Origin: JAHRVQ01 sp963976815
GTDB taxonomy: Bacteria > Pseudomonadota > Gammaproteobacteria > Pseudomonadales > Azotimanducaceae
Direction: 5' to 3'
Length of the DNA stretch: 64,000 nt
Assembly (NCBI GenBank): GCA_963976815.1
Contig: CAXBLU010000003.1
Span: 1-64,000 of the forward strand
A program made the position numbers and the translations under genes. The notes beneath the pieces were generated by a model. The model saw nothing but the letters and a program-made list of their open reading frames with translations. It was not told the origin of the DNA and made no database searches. This document shows, piece by piece, positions 1 through 8,010 of the stretch. Numbering within the stretch: the first letter of the stretch is position 1; the number at the start of each line of letters is the position of its first letter.

Positions 1-55
1 TGGATTGGTCTGAGCTGGATTGGTCTGAGCTGGATTGGTCTGAGCTGGATTGGTC
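1..55. repeat. 15-bp tandem repeat in distal scpB tail, continues off the edge
   Basis: Three perfect copies of tggattggtctgagc plus a partial fourth. In the scpB frame (minus strand) each unit encodes S-S-D-Q-S. The array begins at base 1, so its true length is unknown. Confidence 0.88.
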
Positions 56-1399
56 AGGATCGATATTTTCATCCGTCTCTGAATCAACTTCGGCAGACTC
101 AATCTCACCGTCTACAGCTGATGCAGCGTCAACAACTTCAGAATCATCCGCTGAGGGCTCTTTATCCGCTGAAGGCTCTTTACCCGCTGAAGGCTCTTGT
201 TCCGCTGAGGGCTCTTCATCCGCTGAAGGCTCTTGTTCCGCTGAAGGCTCCTGTTCCGCTGAGGGCTCTTTACCCGCTGAAGGCTCTTCCAAGTTTTCAG
301 CTGCCCCGGGGGTAGAATCATCATCAAAGTCACCATCGAGTTCGTCTTCCTCTGGCTCTTTGAATAGGTTTTTGATGTTTTGTTGAATTTCGTTAACCCT
401 GTCCGTGACCTCGTTCAGGGTTTCATCATCGGCGCCCGTGGAATCCTCTTCACTGCTCGCATCCAGGCTGAGGGTTCGTGGTTCAATAAGGGCTTCTTCT
501 AGATCCAGTTCTGGATTCAATTTGTCGAGGTCTTTAATCTCAGACAGGGTCGGCAGCTCATCAAGACTATTGAGGTCGAAGTAATCCAGAAAGGTTTTTG
601 TTGTTGCATAAATTGACGGTCGGCCTGGCACATCTCTATGGCCCACAATCCGAACCCACTCTCGTTCGAGCAGCGTCCGAATGATATTAGTACTGACCGC
701 AACACCACGAATATCTTCAATATCACCCCGGGTGATAGGTTGTTTGTAGGCAATCAATGCAAGGGTTTCGAGTAGCGCTCGGGTGTAACGTGGTGGACGT
801 TCATCCCAGAGTCGTCCAATCCAATCACCGTACTCGCTGCGCACCTGAAATCGGAAGCCACTGGCCACCTGTTTGAGTTGGTAACCGCGGCCCTCACAAT
901 GGGCTTGAATCTCTTCGATGGCTTCTCTCACTTGAGCGCGGCTTGGTTCGCCATCGGGAAAAAGCTGAATGATATGGTCGATTGACAGAGGCTTGTCTGC
1001 CGCAAGAATCGCACCTTCAATAATCTGTGATAGGTCTGGGATATAAACCGGTTCCCGAGGTCCATCATCCTCGTCAGAGCTTTCCTCTTCGTTAGAGCTT
1101 TCCTCCTCGTTAGAGCTTTCCTCTTCGTTAGGACTCTCTGCCTCGCTGGCGGCGCCACCTGCGGAGTCAGTATTTTCTTGAGTCTCACCATCGCTCTCGC
1201 CTGCCAGCCTGGCATCTGAATCCTCAGCTTCGGAGTCGCCGGTATCCGCCGACCCATTAATTGGCGATTCAGTAGACGTATCTCCATCGCCATTGGTTTC
1301 TGACCCGGAGAGTTGTTTGCTCGACGTCACTTCCTGTGCGTCCGGCTCGGATTCTGAGTTGTTTTGCTCGTCTGGCGTATTGTCTTCTGTTTCGTTCAT
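1..1399 (-). CDS. scpB: Segregation and condensation protein B, 3' end outside window
   Basis: ScpB is the winged-helix kleisin-binding partner of ScpA in the SMC condensin that organises and segregates the chromosome. The frame is open from an ATG at 1397-1399 to the window edge, more than 466 codons. The conserved core lies at about residues 110-290 (motifs such as LIAYKQPITRGDIEDIRG and GRPSIYATT). It is preceded by about 105 acidic residues containing three NEEESS-type hexapeptides, and followed by an acidic tail with EPSAxx hexapeptides and SSDQS pentapeptides still running at base 1. Known bacterial ScpB proteins are near 200 residues, so this one is at least doubled by low-complexity tails. 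It starts 3 nt after the scpA stop, so the two are co-transcribed. Confidence 0.93.
   Translation of the reverse strand, partial: MNETEDNTPDEQNNSESEPDAQEVTSSKQLSGSETNGDGDTSTESPINGSADTGDSEAEDSDARLAGESDGETQENTDSAGGAASEAESPNEEESSNEEESSNEEESSDEDDGPREPVYIPDLSQIIEGAILAADKPLSIDHIIQLFPDGEPSRAQVREAIEEIQAHCEGRGYQLKQVASGFRFQVRSEYGDWIGRLWDERPPRYTRALLETLALIAYKQPITRGDIEDIRGVAVSTNIIRTLLEREWVRIVGHRDVPGRPSIYATTKTFLDYFDLNSLDELPTLSEIKDLDKLNPELDLEEALIEPRTLSLDASSEEDSTGADDETLNEVTDRVNEIQQNIKNLFKEPEEDELDGDFDDDSTPGAAENLEEPSAGKEPSAEQEPSAEQEPSADEEPSAEQEPSAGKEPSADKEPSADDSEVVDAASAVDGEIESAEVDSETDENIDPDQSSSDQSSSDQSSSDQS
153..290. repeat. 18-bp tandem repeat coding EPSAxx hexapeptides in scpB tail
   Basis: About 7.7 copies of an 18-bp unit (gaaggctctttacccgct and variants). 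Read on the minus strand in the scpB frame they encode E-P-S-A followed by G-K, E-Q, D-E or D-K. Most differences between units fall in the two variable residues. The length is a multiple of 3, so unit gain or loss would not break the frame. Confidence 0.9.
1077..1130. repeat. 18-bp tandem repeat coding NEEESS in scpB N-terminal tail
   Basis: Three near-identical 18-bp units (gagctttcctcttcgtta; the second differs by one base). On the minus strand they encode N-E-E-E-S-S within the acidic region before the ScpB core. Confidence 0.88.
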
Positions 1400-1402
1400 A
1401 GT

Positions 1403-2293
1403 TTAGATCTGTTCAGGTTCAGTGGCGCGATCATCGGCGCTGCGAGATTTCACGTGGATGGGTGCAAAGGGTTCGGTTTGTATAATCTCTAATAAGGATT
1501 CTTTAATGAGCTCCATCATTGCCAGGAAAGTCACCACAACACCGGCTTTCCCCTCTTCAAAGGAGAACAGTGCAGCAAACGGTACAAACTGGTCACCGGC
1601 GGATTGAACCTGCTCCAAAATTCTCGACATCCGCTCTCTGGTGGACAATGGCTCGAGTTCAATTCGATGACTGGTATAGCTTTCCGCCCGCTTTAAGACC
1701 TTCGACAACACCAGCAACATTTCCTGCAACTGAATATCGGGAAGCGGCTTTTCCTTTTCGATTTTAGGGACATCCGCGGCACCCACCCAATAATCTCGAT
1801 CTCTTCGCGGCAGGTCATCGATGTCCAGGGCTGCTTCCTTGAAACGTTCATATTCCTGCAGGCGTCGAATCAGTTCAGCTCTCGGATCATCCTCATCCTC
1901 TTCATCTTCTTCATGTCTGGGCAACAACATGCGGGATTTAATTTCCGCAAGCACCGCTGCCATGACGAGATATTCAGCTGCGAGTTCCAACTGCATATCC
2001 GCCATAAGATCGATGTAGTCCATATACTGGCGAGTGATTTCTGCCACTTTAATATCGAGAATATCGAGGTTTTGTTTTTTAATCAGATACAGCAATAGAT
2101 CCAGCGGACCTTCAAAGGCATCCAAAAATACTTCGAGGGCATCGGGTGGAATGTACAGATCCAGGGGCAACTGGGTCATCGGTTGCCCTTCAACCATCGC
2201 AAAGGGCATTTCGCCTTGCCCGGCTTTAGTCTCGGCGGGCCCCTTATCGGATTCGTTGCCGCTTAGTTCTGGTTCGTCAGTAATTTCAGACAT
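1403..2293 (-). CDS. scpA: Segregation and condensation protein A (kleisin)
   Basis: ScpA is the kleisin that bridges the SMC dimer heads and binds ScpB. The 296-residue protein has the hallmark FEGPLDLLLYLIKKQNLDIL motif at about residues 59-78, then the helical SMC-binding segment (MDYIDLMADMQLELAAEYLVMAA region) and KSRMLLPR, an acidic linker (EEDEEDEDD), and a C-terminal winged-helix-like part from about residue 205. The first 40 residues are an acidic extension. The gene follows trpS with a 4-nt gap and precedes scpB by 3 nt, so trpS-scpA-scpB is very likely one transcript. Confidence 0.95.
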   Translation of the reverse strand: MSEITDEPELSGNESDKGPAETKAGQGEMPFAMVEGQPMTQLPLDLYIPPDALEVFLDAFEGPLDLLLYLIKKQNLDILDIKVAEITRQYMDYIDLMADMQLELAAEYLVMAAVLAEIKSRMLLPRHEEDEEDEDDPRAELIRRLQEYERFKEAALDIDDLPRRDRDYWVGAADVPKIEKEKPLPDIQLQEMLLVLSKVLKRAESYTSHRIELEPLSTRERMSRILEQVQSAGDQFVPFAALFSFEEGKAGVVVTFLAMMELIKESLLEIIQTEPFAPIHVKSRSADDRATEPEQI

Positions 2294-2297
2294 CTGT

Positions 2298-3512
2298 TTA
2301 CCGGTAATTCAAGCCCATCGCCTGGCGAACATCTTCCAGGGTGGACTTGGCAATGCTGCGGGCTTTTTCACAACCCTCAGACACAATGGATTTCACTAGC
2401 TCTGGATTTTCGTTGTATTGCTGGGCGCGCTCTCGCATCGGTTGTTGCTCTTCTAACACCGCTTCAACCAACGGCATTTTGCAATCGATACAACCAATCC
2501 CGGCCGTTGTGCAGCCTTCCCGTACCCATGCCTTACGCTCATCATCGGAGTAAATCTCGTGCAGTTGAAATACCGGGCATTTATCGGGATCCCCGGGGTC
2601 TGTTCGACGTACCCGGGCTGGATCTGTGGTCATGGTTTTAATTTTCTTCTCAACGCTGACCGGGTCCTCCCGCAGCGAGATGGTGTTGTTATAGGACTTC
2701 GACATCTTTGCTCCGTCCAGTCCCGGCATAACAGACGCTTCAGTCAATAATGCCTGGGGCTCGGGCAAAATGACCTTACCGCCGCCATCCAGATAGCCAA
2801 ATAGTCTATCCCGATCACCCAATGAGATATTCTGGTTTTCCTGAAGCATTGCTTGAGCTTTTTCCAGGGACTCATGATTACCCTTCTCAAGAAACTCTTT
2901 CCGTAGCTCCCGGTACATCCCGCCACCTTTGCGGCCTAGTTTTTTAATCGCTTCTTCCGCAATTTCCGCAAAACCGTGATCCCGGCCGTAGATATGGTTA
3001 AAACGACGCGCTATCTCGCGGGTCAATTCAACATGGGGCACCTGGTCGGCGCCCACGGGAACATGACCTGCCTTGTACATCAAAATGTCAGCACTTTGTA
3101 ATACCGGATAACCAAGAAATCCGTAGGTAGAAAGGTCCCGCTCATTCAGCTTGGTCTGCTGATCCTTATAGCTCGGAACTCGCTCCAACCAACCAATAGG
3201 CGTGATCATCGACAGCAACAAATGCAGTTCAGCATGCTCCGGTACCCGAGACTGAATAAACAGCGTGGCAGAGCCCGGGTTAACTCCGGCGGCTAGCCAA
3301 TCAACCATCATCGCCCAGACATTTTCTTCAATGAGCTCGGGATCCTCATAATGGGTAGTCAGCGCGTGCCAATCGGCGACAAAAAACATGCACTCAAACT
3401 CGTGCTGTAACTTTAGCCAGTTTTTTAGGACGCCGTGATAATGGCCCAGATGTAGCGAACCCGTAGGTCGCATACCAGATAGAACGCGCTTTTGCGCTTC
3501 AAGCAAACTCAA
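2298..3512 (-). CDS. trpS: Tryptophanyl-tRNA synthetase with Fe-S-type cysteine motif
   Basis: Class I enzyme charging tRNA-Trp with tryptophan in the cytoplasm. HIGH-type motif HLGH is at residues 21-24 and KMSKS near residue 270. The protein is 404 residues, longer than the compact 330-residue forms. Its extra C-terminal part carries C312, C334, C341 and C344 (C-x21-C-x6-C-x2-C), close to the C-x22-C-x6-C-x2-C motif that binds a [4Fe-4S] cluster near the anticodon-binding region in Thermotoga maritima TrpRS. Cluster binding here is inferred from that similarity. First gene of the probable trpS-scpA-scpB transcript. Confidence 0.95.
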   Translation of the reverse strand: MSLLEAQKRVLSGMRPTGSLHLGHYHGVLKNWLKLQHEFECMFFVADWHALTTHYEDPELIEENVWAMMVDWLAAGVNPGSATLFIQSRVPEHAELHLLLSMITPIGWLERVPSYKDQQTKLNERDLSTYGFLGYPVLQSADILMYKAGHVPVGADQVPHVELTREIARRFNHIYGRDHGFAEIAEEAIKKLGRKGGGMYRELRKEFLEKGNHESLEKAQAMLQENQNISLGDRDRLFGYLDGGGKVILPEPQALLTEASVMPGLDGAKMSKSYNNTISLREDPVSVEKKIKTMTTDPARVRRTDPGDPDKCPVFQLHEIYSDDERKAWVREGCTTAGIGCIDCKMPLVEAVLEEQQPMRERAQQYNENPELVKSIVSEGCEKARSIAKSTLEDVRQAMGLNYR

Positions 3513-3617
3513 TGTGACACCTGATTAGAAGAAGGGAAAATTGTTTCAAAATTGTCGAGGGGTTTTTCCCCTGATTATATCTACCGAAGGTCCCGCTGTC
3601 TTTAGTCCAAACCGCCA

Positions 3618-4241
3618 TTAAGCAACGAACAGATCCAGCTTGCCGACACCTTCACGGACCACAACAGGGGTTTGATCTTCCAAATTGATCACCGTGGTGC
3701 TTTCTAGCCCACCAAATCCGCCGTCAATGATCAAATCCACCTGACGTTCCAGCATTTCCCGGATTTCTTCCGGATCCGTGAGCGGATACTCGTCACCGGG
3801 CAATATCAGCGTGGTGGTCATCATGGGTTCGCCGAGTTCACCCAGCAATTCCATACAAATATTGTTGTCCGGGACTCTGAGTCCAATGGTTTTTCGCTTC
3901 GGATGGACAAGCCGCCTCGGCACTTCTTTAGTGGCCGCTAGGAGGAATGTATAGGGTCCGGGCGTGGCCGCTTTAATGAGCCGGTAGGCACTATTATTCA
4001 CCCTGGCATAGACGCCCAAATCCGAAAGATCACGACAAATAAGTGTAAAGTTGTGCTTGTCATCCAATCGTCGAATGGCACAAATCCTCTCCAGAGCCTT
4101 TTTGTCCCCTATATGACACCCCAGCGCGTAGGTTGCATCGGTTGGATAAGCGATGACCCCTCCTTGCCTGACGATGTCCGCAGCCTGCTGAATCAGCCGG
4201 GTCTGGGGATTATCTGGATGGATGCGAAAGAACTGGCTCAT
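3618..4241 (-). CDS. yciO: YciO/TsaC/Sua5-family threonylcarbamoyl-AMP synthase-like protein
   Basis: A 207-residue protein of the YrdC fold. Family members make threonylcarbamoyl-AMP for the t6A base of tRNA or, for YciO, are less well defined relatives. Visible hallmarks are GGVIAYPTDATYALGC near residue 27, the KR..-type segment (RRLDDKHNFTLICRDLSDL), GPYTFLLAATKEVPRRL and IGLRVPD. The end matches YciO rather than full-length Sua5, since no second domain is present. I chose ATG at 4239-4241 because the longer frame adds 28 non-conserved residues. The neighbours yciB and yciI are divergent. A true t6A role is uncertain. Confidence 0.85.
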   Translation of the reverse strand: MSQFFRIHPDNPQTRLIQQAADIVRQGGVIAYPTDATYALGCHIGDKKALERICAIRRLDDKHNFTLICRDLSDLGVYARVNNSAYRLIKAATPGPYTFLLAATKEVPRRLVHPKRKTIGLRVPDNNICMELLGELGEPMMTTTLILPGDEYPLTDPEEIREMLERQVDLIIDGGFGGLESTTVINLEDQTPVVVREGVGKLDLFVA

Positions 4242-4358
4242 AACAGCGTCATTGAGGAAAGCCGCACATTGTAGGCAGTGTCCGGGTCCCTGAACAGCCT
4301 GTTCGCCCCTTTTCCCCAAATCCATTATGATTTCTCTTTTTTAGCGACCGTCATCAAT

Positions 4359-4925
4359 ATGAAGCAACTCATAGAGTTCCTCCCCATCGCCGTTTTTGCA
4401 GGTGTCTATTTCTATACTCGAGACATATTTATCAGCACCGGCGTGCTGATGGCTGCCGTATTGATCCAGGTCGGCGTCGAATTCGGCGCAAAAGGTAAGG
4501 TGAGCAAACAAACCTGGTTTATTTTCGGCAGCGTTGTGGTCCTGGGTGGCCTCACACTGGCTTTCCGGGACAAGACGTTTATTCAATGGAAGCCGACTTT
4601 GGTGAACTGGGCGTTTTGTGTTGCCCTTCTCGGTAGCCATCTAGTCCTGAAGGTAAACTTGCTAAAAAAGATGTTGGGTGAACAGGTAAAACTGCCGGAT
4701 CACGTCTGGCGAAACCTGGTTTACGGCTGGAGCGCAGGCTTCCTTAACGCCGGTGTATTAAATCTCGTCGTGGCGTTCAATTTTGACATGGATACCTGGG
4801 TGTCCTACAAGCTGTTCGGGGGCTTTGCGCTGACCTTCACCTACATCATTATCACCATGGTTTACCTTGTTAAGGGTGGCTATATGGAAGAAGAGAACTC
4901 CGACCCGAAACCTAACGACCTGTAG
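4359..4925 (+). CDS. yciB: Inner membrane septation-type protein YciB (IspZ family)
   Basis: A 188-residue integral membrane protein of the YciB/intracellular septation protein A family, linked in enterobacteria to envelope maintenance and division. Five hydrophobic segments are visible, beginning LIEFLPIAVFAGVYFYT. Family-typical K-P-T (FIQWKPTLVNW) and NLVVAFNF segments are present. I prefer ATG at 4359 (M-K-Q-L-I-E-F-L-P) over the upstream in-frame start at 4278, because family members begin at this point. A short gap then leads to yciI. Confidence 0.88.
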   Translation: MKQLIEFLPIAVFAGVYFYTRDIFISTGVLMAAVLIQVGVEFGAKGKVSKQTWFIFGSVVVLGGLTLAFRDKTFIQWKPTLVNWAFCVALLGSHLVLKVNLLKKMLGEQVKLPDHVWRNLVYGWSAGFLNAGVLNLVVAFNFDMDTWVSYKLFGGFALTFTYIIITMVYLVKGGYMEEENSDPKPNDL

Positions 4926-4954
4926 TTCGAAAGGTCAAAGCAATAAGGAATACG

Positions 4955-5254
4955 ATGCTTTACGCGATTATTAGCCAGGATGTCGACAATAGCCTGCCCC
5001 TACGCAAACAAGTTCGACCGGCCCATTTAGAACGGCTTGAGATACTGAAGCGTGAAGGTAGACTTGTCCTCGCCGGGCCTCACCCCGCCGTTGACAGTGA
5101 TGATCCCGGCGCAGCGGGTTTTACCGGTAGTCTCATAGTTGCAGAATTTAATTCTCTCAATGAGGCAGAAGCCTGGGCCAACGAAGACCCTTATCTTAAG
5201 GCTGGCGTGTACAATTCCGTGACAGTCAAACCATTCAAGCAAGTTTTGCCATGA
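4955..5254 (+). CDS. yciI: YciI family protein
   Basis: A 99-residue dimeric alpha/beta-barrel-like YciI protein. Family hallmarks include an N-terminal beta strand (MLYAIISQDV), R-x-x-H-L-x-x-L (RPAHLERLEILKREGRLVLAGP), and W-A-x-x-D-P-Y-x-x-A-G-V-Y near residues 75-88, with a conserved His/Asp pair thought to form the active site. The exact reaction in bacteria is unknown. It overlaps the next gene by 4 nt (ATGA), so the two are translationally coupled. Confidence 0.88.
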   Translation: MLYAIISQDVDNSLPLRKQVRPAHLERLEILKREGRLVLAGPHPAVDSDDPGAAGFTGSLIVAEFNSLNEAEAWANEDPYLKAGVYNSVTVKPFKQVLP

Positions 5255-5940
5255 AAACATTCATCACAACAGCGCTGATTTCAGGACTTCTGTTTTTGAT
5301 GCTTTTCGGCGCTAGTGTTACTGCCAGGGCAGAAACCGTTTATATCCGCGACATGATCTATGTACCTCTACGGGGCGGCCAGTCCAATGAACATCGGATA
5401 CTGCATCAAGGGATACGCAGCGGCACCATCCTCGAGCGATCCGAGGTTAACGAAGAAACCGGCTTCAGCCGAGTGACCACACCCGATGGCCTCGAGGGCT
5501 GGATACAAAACCAATACCTGGTCACTGAACCCATCGCCAAAGATCAGCTCCGCGATCTACAGGCACAGTTTGCAAATCTGCAGATGGACTATGAAACAGC
5601 AGAACAATATCTGGAAACCGAGATTCAAACGGCTACCGCCGCCAAGGAGACCATTGCGACCCTTGAGAGCGAGCGAGCCGCTTTGAGTAAAGAGCTTAGC
5701 CGAATCACTGAACTCGCAGCCAACGTGATCGACATTGATCAACAAAATGCCGCGCTGCAAACCGAGATTTCCACGCTCAATCAACAAATTGATGATCTTG
5801 TGACCGTCAACTCAAACCTGCGGGAGACTGCAAACCAGACCTGGTACATGATTGGCGCCGGGACTATTTTTTTAGGGCTGATCCTCGGTTTCTGGGCCGG
5901 ACGACAACTGTATACCCGACGTGATAGCGGTTGGAGCTAA
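5251..5940 (+). CDS. SH3 domain / coiled-coil membrane-anchored protein (YgiM-like)
   Basis: A 229-residue envelope protein. A signal peptide (residues 1-27, ending ARAE) is followed by a bacterial SH3-like domain (about 28-95, with V-Y-I-R-D and E-G-W-I-Q-N), a long coiled coil (about 96-200) and a single C-terminal membrane helix (about 200-220) before an RRD tail. This is the layout of the TIGR04211/YgiM family. Function is not established; anchoring or peptidoglycan binding in the periplasm is likely. It follows yciI with a 4-nt overlap and pdxJ starts 1 nt after its stop. Confidence 0.82.
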   Translation: MKTFITTALISGLLFLMLFGASVTARAETVYIRDMIYVPLRGGQSNEHRILHQGIRSGTILERSEVNEETGFSRVTTPDGLEGWIQNQYLVTEPIAKDQLRDLQAQFANLQMDYETAEQYLETEIQTATAAKETIATLESERAALSKELSRITELAANVIDIDQQNAALQTEISTLNQQIDDLVTVNSNLRETANQTWYMIGAGTIFLGLILGFWAGRQLYTRRDSGWS

Positions 5941-5941
5941 C

Positions 5942-6703
5942 GTGACCAAGCTAAGTGTTAACCTCAATAAAGTCGCCCTCGTCCGTAATTCCCGGGACAC
6001 CGTCATCCCCAGTGTTGTGGATGCCGCTAGAACCGTGATTGATGCGGGCGCTGAAGGCATCACCGTGCACCCCAGGCCGGACCAGCGCCATATACGGCCG
6101 GCTGATGTCTACGACCTGGCAGAATTGCTGGCTGATCCACAGTACCGGGACATTGAATTTAATATTGAGGGTAATCCCTACGCAGGTCCGGAAGACAACG
6201 GTTACCCCGGTTTTATGGCCCTGGTTGAACAGACCCAACCCCATCAAGCGACCCTCGTCCCCGATGATCCCACCCAGCTCACCTCCGACCACGGCTGGGA
6301 CTTAACCGGGGAGTCTAACGAACTCCAAAGCATTGTTGATCGCCTCAGGGCCCAGAACGTCCGGGTCAGTCTGTTTATGGATCCGATTGAAGATCAAATT
6401 GAACGGGCGGCACGGCTTGGCACCGATCGAATAGAGTATTACACCGGCCCCTACGCAGAGGCATATCCCGCCCACGATAAGATTCTGGCGCCTTTTATTA
6501 CCACGGCAACCACCGCCACCCGGCTGGGTATTGGGATTAATGCAGGCCACGACCTTAACCTGACCAATCTCGAGACTTTTTGCCGGGAGGTGCCAGGGGT
6601 TGCTGAGGTTTCCATTGGACATGCCATCATCACCGATGCGCTCTGGTTAGGCTGGAATGAAACGATTAGACGCTATCGAGAAATTCTGGATCGACTGAAA
6701 TAG
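5942..6703 (+). CDS. pdxJ: Pyridoxine 5'-phosphate synthase, Bacteroidetes-like type
   Basis: PdxJ condenses 3-amino-1-hydroxyacetone phosphate with deoxyxylulose 5-phosphate to pyridoxine 5'-phosphate, the last de novo step of vitamin B6 synthesis. The 253-residue TIM barrel shows LSVNLNKVALVRNSR, ITVHPRPDQRHIR, FNIEGNPY, TLVPDDP, YTGPYAEAYP and GINAGHDLNL. I chose the GTG at 5942 because TTGGAG lies just upstream and family proteins begin there; an ATG at 5921 would overlap the previous gene. Several motifs match, from memory, the Bacteroidetes form rather than the enterobacterial one (GVNIDHIATLRNARG), which suggests an unusual lineage. Confidence 0.92.
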   Translation: MTKLSVNLNKVALVRNSRDTVIPSVVDAARTVIDAGAEGITVHPRPDQRHIRPADVYDLAELLADPQYRDIEFNIEGNPYAGPEDNGYPGFMALVEQTQPHQATLVPDDPTQLTSDHGWDLTGESNELQSIVDRLRAQNVRVSLFMDPIEDQIERAARLGTDRIEYYTGPYAEAYPAHDKILAPFITTATTATRLGIGINAGHDLNLTNLETFCREVPGVAEVSIGHAIITDALWLGWNETIRRYREILDRLK

Positions 6704-6767
6704 TCCATTTGGTCTCAGAGAGAACTACGCGTATCATTTGCGCTCTCATTTTTTGTTAAGTCATCGT

Positions 6768-7211
6768 ATGAATCCAATAGCCAAACGTCTCGTTATTTCT
6801 CTCGTCAGCAGTATCGTCGCCTTCCTCCTCGTTAATTTTGCCCAGGAAAGCCTCGGAGAAGGAACCGCCGCCGACATTGCCATTTTTATCGTTATTTTTA
6901 TTGGTGTCGCCATCGGCGCATTTTCCGGTGGTGCTGGACGAAGCCGCCCACGAGCAGCCTCCGGGCCCAGCAGCAGTGGCAACAGCAGTAAAAGCAATTC
7001 TAATAGCGATAATGAAACCGGTACCGTTAAGTGGTTCAACGTCAAGAAAGGCTATGGATTTATCACCCGGGATTCCGGGGACGATGTTTTTGTCCACTAT
7101 CGAAATATTGTCGGTTCGGGTCGACGCGCAATTGCTGATGGAGAACGCGTGAGCTTTGTTGTCATAGATGGTGACAAGGGACTTCAGGCTGACGAGGTTG
7201 AATCCATCTAG
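6768..7211 (+). CDS. Membrane-anchored cold-shock domain protein
   Basis: A 147-residue protein with two hydrophobic helices (about residues 8-25 and 35-52), a Ser/Asn/Gly-rich linker (about 53-82) and a complete cold-shock domain at the C-terminus (TGTVKWFNVKKGYGFI, DDVFVHYRNI, VSFVVIDGDKGLQADEV). RNP1 (KGYGFI) and RNP2 (VFVHY) are present, so RNA or ssDNA binding is likely at the inner face of the membrane. The ATG at 6768 is preferred to an upstream TTG at 6738. Its stop overlaps the next gene's GTG. Confidence 0.85.
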   Translation: MNPIAKRLVISLVSSIVAFLLVNFAQESLGEGTAADIAIFIVIFIGVAIGAFSGGAGRSRPRAASGPSSSGNSSKSNSNSDNETGTVKWFNVKKGYGFITRDSGDDVFVHYRNIVGSGRRAIADGERVSFVVIDGDKGLQADEVESI

Positions 7212-7633
7212 TGCACCAGATTATATTTGTTGGCGCAGCGGAAAGTGTCGCTAGCATGGAAGCGGATGAAAATCCCGCGAACGAATTTCCATGCATGTCC
7301 AGCCAACAGTTCCATCGAGACGCAAGGGCACAGCTCTATGCTTTAGTCTGTGGATGCTTTCTTGATGAAGCGATAGATCTCGAAATACTCGATCAAACCC
7401 TACAGCCAGATGGGCCTTTTATCTATTTGCTGGACCCAAAAACACAGCTCGCCCTGGCTGAACTGGAAGAAGGTCAGGTCGAAGAACTCTCACAACTCTG
7501 GATGAGCTGCGGTGAAATTGAGCAGCTCGATCTCGCCGAGAATGACCTCCAGGAGTTTATGTTTTTGTTAATTCACTTTTGCCAGATTGCCGTCAACGAT
7601 GATCTCGGCGTCTATATCTACTCCGACGACTAG
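7211..7633 (+). CDS. Hypothetical acidic protein
   Basis: I do not recognise this protein of up to 140 residues. It is strongly acidic, with Leu-rich helical segments (LAELEEGQVEELSQLW and LDLAENDLQEFMFLLIHF) and no signal peptide or clear membrane helix. The start is uncertain: a GTG at 7211 overlaps the previous stop, while ATG codons at 7256 and 7292 would shorten it by 15 or 27 residues. It lies tightly between the cold-shock gene and yciH in the same direction, so it is probably part of that transcript. Confidence 0.6.
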   Translation: MHQIIFVGAAESVASMEADENPANEFPCMSSQQFHRDARAQLYALVCGCFLDEAIDLEILDQTLQPDGPFIYLLDPKTQLALAELEEGQVEELSQLWMSCGEIEQLDLAENDLQEFMFLLIHFCQIAVNDDLGVYIYSDD

Positions 7634-7641
7634 CTCCTGCC

Positions 7642-8010
7642 ATGGCAAAAATGAAGCCGAAAACAAAGGGCAATCTAGTTTATTCAACCGATATCGGACG
7701 TCTTTGCCCCGGCTGCCAACGGGCCAAGCCAGAGTGTGTCTGCAAAGATATCTCGCGCAAACCTGAAGGTGACGGCATCGTTCGACTGCAGCGAGAATCT
7801 AAAGGAAGAAACGGCAAGCCGGTTGTACTGATCAACGGCTTACCCCTGGCGGATGCCGAGTTAAAGAAACTCGCCAAAGAACTCAAAGCAAAATGCGGCG
7901 TCGGTGGCACCATCGAAGACGGCAAGATTCTTATTCAAGGTGACAAGCGTGAAGTCATTCAACAGGTACTCGAAAACAAAGGCTATAGGGTAAAAATTAG
8001 TGGCGGTTAA
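7642..8010 (+). CDS. yciH: Translation initiation factor SUI1/eIF1-like protein YciH
   Basis: A 122-residue SUI1-fold protein. It has an N-terminal zinc-finger-like segment (CPGCQRAKPECVC, residues 22-34) and the SUI1 core (RESKGRNGKPVVLI; LKKLAKELKAKCGVGGTIEDGKILIQGD). In E. coli YciH binds the ribosome near the P site and can influence start-site selection. Its last 11 bases overlap the GTG start of the sulfurtransferase gene. Confidence 0.93.
   Translation: MAKMKPKTKGNLVYSTDIGRLCPGCQRAKPECVCKDISRKPEGDGIVRLQRESKGRNGKPVVLINGLPLADAELKKLAKELKAKCGVGGTIEDGKILIQGDKREVIQQVLENKGYRVKISGG

Noticed and set aside
1..300. CRISPR-like repetition
   Set aside because: Units of 15-18 bp are directly adjacent with no spacers and lie in a coding frame.
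112..336. Open frames with repeated L-Q-R-x-K-S or P-L-K-A-L peptides
   Set aside because: They are out-of-frame readings of the scpB tail repeats; the true scpB frame is open through the whole region.
3560..3585. Terminator at AGGGG-TTTTT-CCCCT
   Set aside because: Only a 5-bp stem without a U-tract after it; too weak to call.
4278..4358. 27-residue extension of YciB
   Set aside because: The family starts at M-K-Q-L-I-E-F, and the extension overlaps the yciO promoter.
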